Source: JAVBTR01 sp031556065
Lineage (GTDB): Bacteria; Bacillota; Clostridia; Christensenellales; Aristaeellaceae
Direction: 5' to 3'
Assembly (NCBI GenBank): GCA_031556065.1
Contig: JAVBTR010000104.1
Coordinates: forward strand, 1 to 8,136
DNA length: 8,136 nt
Shown here: positions 5,620 to 8,136 of the stretch, piece by piece
Position numbering within the stretch: the first letter of the stretch is position 1
How the letters are laid out: each line of letters opens with the position of its first letter
Position numbers and translations under genes: made by a program
The notes under the pieces: generated by a model
Seen by the model: the letters and a program-made list of their open reading frames with translations, nothing else
Database searches by the model: none
What the model was told of the DNA's origin: nothing

Positions 5620-6693
5620 ATGGCTGAAAAATTGCTCATGAAAGGGAACGAAGCCATTGCGGAGGCCGCCATCCAGGCAGGCTGCCACTTCTTCTTTGGC
5701 TACCCTATCACCCCCCAGAACCAAATCCCGGAATACATGTCCAAGCGCCTGCCTAAGATCGAGGGCGGCTGCTTTTTACAGGCCGAAAGCGAAGTGGCTG
5801 CCATTAACATGGTCTATGGCGCGGCCGGTGCCGGCGCCAGGGTTATGACCAGCTCCTCCTCCCCTGGGATCAGCCTGAAGCAAGAGGGCATTTCCTACAT
5901 CGTAGGCGCTGAACTGCCCTGCGTTATTGTGAACATCGTTCGCGGCGGCCCTGGGCTGGGTTCTATCCAGCCTGCCCAAAGCGATTATTACCAAGCCACA
6001 AGAGGCGGCGGCCATGGGGATTACCGCATGCTGGTGCTGGCGCCCTCTACCGTGCAAGAAGCGGTGGAATTAACCCAGCTGGCTTTCGATCTGGCCGATA
6101 AATACCGTAACCCCGTCATGGTCTTAGGCGACGGCCTTATTGGCCAGATGATGGAGCCTGTTCTCATGCCCGATTATAAAAAGCCCTCCGATCTGCCCGA
6201 AAAGACTTGGGCCGCTGTGGGCAAAAAGCAGGGCGAGGGCGTGGAACGGTCGATCATCAATTCCCTCTACATCGATCCCACCATTTTGGAAAGCCATGTG
6301 GAAAAGCTGTATAAGAAATATGCCGCTATGGAAGAAGCGGAGGTCCGCTATCAAGAAGAATTGATCGACGATGCGGATTACGTCATCGTCGCCTACGGCA
6401 CCACCGCCCGTATCGCCCGCAGCGCTATGCGCAAGGCCCGGGAGCAGGGCGTGAAGGTGGGCATGATCCGCCCCATCACCCTATGGCCCTTCCCCTCGGA
6501 AGCCATTGCCAAGGCAGCCAGCCATGCCAAGGGTTTTCTCACGGTTGAAATGTCCAAGGGCCAGATGATCGACGATGTGAAGCTGGCCGTTAACGGCAAA
6601 GTACCGGTTGAATTCTATGGCCGCTCCGGCGGCATGGTCCCCTCTGTTAAAGAGGTTTATAACGCCATCATGGATTTAAAGGAGGGCAAGTAA
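5620..6693 (+). CDS. vorB: 2-oxoacid:ferredoxin oxidoreductase alpha subunit (VorB-like)
   Basis: A 357-residue subunit carrying the pyrimidine-side TPP domain and the transketolase C-terminal-like domain of an oxidoreductase that converts a 2-oxoacid plus CoA to acyl-CoA, CO2 and reduced ferredoxin. The N-terminal half has GYPITPQNQIPEYM (27-40) and AESEVAAINMVYGAA (55-69), where the conserved Glu contacts the cofactor. These are followed by TSSSSPGISLKQEGISY (77-93) and RGGPGLG (108-114). The domain from about 252 (DYVIVAYGTTA) to 350 completes the family architecture. The overall pattern fits the 2-ketoisovalerate family VorB better than KorA or pyruvate PorA, but substrate is not proven by motifs. 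AAAGGAGA (5605-5612) overlaps the end of the delta gene and sits seven bases before the ATG. One base separates its stop from the next start. Confidence 0.93.
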   Translation: MAEKLLMKGNEAIAEAAIQAGCHFFFGYPITPQNQIPEYMSKRLPKIEGGCFLQAESEVAAINMVYGAAGAGARVMTSSSSPGISLKQEGISYIVGAELPCVIVNIVRGGPGLGSIQPAQSDYYQATRGGGHGDYRMLVLAPSTVQEAVELTQLAFDLADKYRNPVMVLGDGLIGQMMEPVLMPDYKKPSDLPEKTWAAVGKKQGEGVERSIINSLYIDPTILESHVEKLYKKYAAMEEAEVRYQEELIDDADYVIVAYGTTARIARSAMRKAREQGVKVGMIRPITLWPFPSEAIAKAASHAKGFLTVEMSKGQMIDDVKLAVNGKVPVEFYGRSGGMVPSVKEVYNAIMDLKEGK

Positions 6694-6694
6694 C

Positions 6695-7435
6695 ATGGCA
6701 GTTGTGTTCGAAAAAACAAAAATGCTCACCGATAAGCCCTTCCACTATTGCCCCGGCTGCACCCATGGCATTATCCACCGCCTGGTGGCCGAAGCCATTG
6801 AGGAATTAGGCATGCAAGACAAGGCCATTGGCGTCGCCCCCGTAGGCTGCGCTGTGTTCGCCTACGATTATTTCAACTGCGATATGTTCGAAGCCGCCCA
6901 TGGCCGTGCCCCGGCAGTGGCCACCGCCGCCAAGCGGGTCCACCCTAATAAGCTGGTCTTCACCTACCAGGGGGACGGCGACCTGGCCTCCATCGGCGCG
7001 GCGGAGATCGTCCACGCTGCCACCCGGGGTGAAAAGTTCACCACCATTTTCGTCAACAATGCCATCTACGGCATGACAGGCGGCCAAATGGCCCCCACTA
7101 CCCTGCCCGGGCAGGTAACCACCACCTCCCCCTATGGCCGGGACCCGAACCTGTGCGGCTACCCCATTCGCATGTCGGAAATGCTGGCCACCCTGGATGG
7201 CCCTGCCTACATCGCCCGGGTTTCCGTCCACGATGTGAAGCATATCCGGGAAGCGAAAAAAGCCATTAAAAAGGCCTTCGAAATGCAATTAGCCGGCAAG
7301 GGCTTTGCCCTGGTGGAGGTCGTCTCCACCTGTCCCACCTCTTGGGGCCTAACCCCTGTGGAAGCCCTGAAATGGGTGGAAGACAAGATGCTTCCCCAAT
7401 ACCCCTTGGGCGTGAAAAAGGAGGTTGAGGCGTAA
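6695..7435 (+). CDS. 2-oxoacid:ferredoxin oxidoreductase beta subunit (TPP-binding)
   Basis: A 246-residue catalytic subunit that binds thiamine pyrophosphate. The Mg-TPP motif runs from GDGD (93-96) to NN (121-122), followed by the IYGMTGGQ signature (124-131). Four cysteines match the ligands of the proximal [4Fe-4S] cluster known in OFOR beta subunits: C19 and C22 (CPGC), C52 (PVGCAV) and C213 (STCPT). The electron path would therefore be TPP, this cluster, then the two clusters of the delta subunit. The ribosome binding site GGAGGG (6681-6686) lies inside the end of the alpha gene. The stop overlaps the gamma start by one base (TAATG). The family is often labelled 2-oxoglutarate oxidoreductase by default; with a VorB-like partner I favour branched-chain 2-oxoacids. 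Confidence 0.94.
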   Translation: MAVVFEKTKMLTDKPFHYCPGCTHGIIHRLVAEAIEELGMQDKAIGVAPVGCAVFAYDYFNCDMFEAAHGRAPAVATAAKRVHPNKLVFTYQGDGDLASIGAAEIVHAATRGEKFTTIFVNNAIYGMTGGQMAPTTLPGQVTTTSPYGRDPNLCGYPIRMSEMLATLDGPAYIARVSVHDVKHIREAKKAIKKAFEMQLAGKGFALVEVVSTCPTSWGLTPVEALKWVEDKMLPQYPLGVKKEVEA

Positions 7436-7977
7436 TGGATTCTCAATTCCTCATTGCCGGTTTCGGCGGCCAGGGCGTTCTGCTTATCGGCCAACTTTTA
7501 ACCAAGGCTGCCATGCACGAGGGCAAAGAAGTGTCCTGGATGCCCTCCTACGGCCCTGAAATGCGCGGCGGCGAAGCCAACTGCGCGGTGGTCATTTCCG
7601 ATGAACCCATCGGTTCCCCTCTGGTAACCGAACCGCCCTTCGCGGTCATTCTCAACAAGCCCTCTTTGCTCAAATTCGTACCCACCATGGAAGAGGGCGG
7701 CACCCTGGTCTATAACTCCTCCCTGATCGACTGCGAACCCCCCCGGAAGGACATCAAGGCTTACGCTATCCCCTGCAACGAAATCGCCGAACAGATCGGC
7801 AACCCCCGCACCGCCAACATGGTTATGCTGGGCGCCATTCTGGAGCTGAACCCCATCGTGTCCGTTGCCAGTGCCGTAGAAGCCCTAAAGGGCGTTTTCG
7901 GCCCGGAAAAGGCTCATCTTTTGCCGATTAACGAAAAGGCCATGGCAGCAGGGGCCGAGGCTGTCAGGGCGATGTAA
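7435..7977 (+). CDS. 2-oxoacid:ferredoxin oxidoreductase gamma subunit
   Basis: A 180-residue gamma subunit (POR family), the part of the complex implicated in CoA binding. Family landmarks are the N-terminal glycine-rich GFGGQGVLL (9-17), PSYGPEMRGGEANC (37-50), and NPRTANMVMLGAI (123-135). AAGGAGGT (7418-7425), nine bases before the ATG, lies within the beta gene, and the start codon shares one A with the beta stop, so the pair is translationally coupled. This completes a delta-alpha-beta-gamma enzyme. No phosphotransacylase, acyl-CoA ligase or aminotransferase gene follows within the window; the operon appears to end here. Confidence 0.93.
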   Translation: MDSQFLIAGFGGQGVLLIGQLLTKAAMHEGKEVSWMPSYGPEMRGGEANCAVVISDEPIGSPLVTEPPFAVILNKPSLLKFVPTMEEGGTLVYNSSLIDCEPPRKDIKAYAIPCNEIAEQIGNPRTANMVMLGAILELNPIVSVASAVEALKGVFGPEKAHLLPINEKAMAAGAEAVRAM

Positions 7978-8001
7978 GGTTCCATTAAACACATCCATTA
8001 T

Positions 8002-8021
8002 AAAAAAGGCGGGGCTGTCGC
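8002..8021 (+). other. Left half of a possible interrupted terminator
   Basis: AAAAAAGGCGGGGC followed by TGTCGC, 25 bases after the gamma-subunit stop, has the form of the ascending arm of a bidirectional terminator: an A-run that would face a T-run, then a GC-rich arm. The descending arm GCGACAGCCCC is not found before the window ends. The hairpin array at 8038-8118 starts 16 bases later and may have separated the two halves. This is inference. Confidence 0.35.
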
Positions 8022-8037
8022 AATAAGGAAAAACGCG

Positions 8038-8118
8038 GGGACGCTGTCCCAGACCCAGTTTAAGGGTCACTTGACCCTTAAAAATCCCATAATGGGATCA
8101 AAGGGATACATCCCTTTG
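8038..8118. repeat. Array of four adjacent inverted repeats, probably part of a repeat element
   Basis: Four hairpins sit nearly end to end. They are GGGAC/GTCCC (8038-8050, 3-base loop), TTTAAGGGTCA/TGACCCTTAAA (8059-8082, 11 bp, 2-base spacer), ATCCCA/TGGGAT (8084-8098, 3-base loop) and CAAAGGGA/TCCCTTTG (8099-8118, 4-base loop). No coding frame of note covers them. The sequence continues CGGGTTCCAAGGGCAGAG to the window edge, where CCAAGGGC could begin a fifth arm. It may terminate the upstream operon, but the structure is more elaborate than a terminator needs and lacks a T-tract. It resembles palindromic intergenic repeats or a MITE-like element; without a second copy in the window this cannot be confirmed. 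Confidence 0.6.
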
Positions 8119-8136
8119 CGGGTTCCAAGGGCAGAG

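Noticed and set aside
6806..7288. 160-codon reading frame antisense to the beta subunit
   Set aside because: A mirror frame caused by high GC and C-ending codons in a clearly real gene; Gly/His-rich product with no domain or start signal.

Overview
The window looks like chromosomal DNA of a strictly anaerobic, Gram-positive Clostridia-type Firmicute. The grounds are consensus sigma-A promoters, strong AGGAGG-type ribosome binding sites, a T-box riboswitch, a Bacillus/Clostridium-type signal peptidase I, and a ferredoxin-linked 2-oxoacid oxidoreductase operon. No genus can be named from the sequence alone. Most of it is ordinary core genome; I see no phage, transposase, CRISPR array or defence system.

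Layout. (1) At 1-170, on the minus strand, sit an UP-element-like A-tract region, a near-consensus promoter and a leader with a boxA-like CTTGAAAAC. This is what precedes a 16S rRNA gene, so an rRNA operon probably begins just off the left edge. (2) A multi-pass membrane protein of the YjdF/DUF2238 type (379-1086, plus) faces a secreted SH3/peptidoglycan-binding protein (1150-1644, minus), with a strong hairpin terminator between them. (3) At 1791-4632, minus strand, is a three-gene operon: ABC permease, ABC ATPase and an RluA-family pseudouridine synthase. A consensus promoter and a complete T-box leader precede it. The specifier aligns as TGG, so I predict control by uncharged tRNA-Trp and hence a TrpXYZ-like tryptophan (or precursor) importer. 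The usual substrate-binding protein gene is absent from this operon. (4) Diverging from it is a signal peptidase I gene (4720-5232, plus). (5) At 5343-7977, plus strand, is a four-gene operon for a 2-oxoacid:ferredoxin oxidoreductase, in the order delta (2x[4Fe-4S] ferredoxin), alpha, beta (thiamine pyrophosphate), gamma. The alpha subunit most resembles VorB, so branched-chain 2-oxoacids are the likely substrates. (6) The right end (8002-8118) holds half of what looks like a terminator stem, followed by four back-to-back hairpins of a probable repeat element cut by the window edge.

How the genes connect. The two operons both touch amino-acid metabolism: the T-box unit would import an aromatic amino acid when tRNA-Trp is uncharged, and the Vor-type enzyme would oxidise transaminated amino acids to acyl-CoA while reducing ferredoxin. 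Regulatory linkage between them is not shown. The observations most worth a second look are the SBP-less Trp T-box transporter, an 8-nt segment in the T-box leader that perfectly complements the specifier region, the 42-nt near-perfect hairpin without a T-tract upstream of the oxidoreductase operon, and the hairpin array at the right edge.
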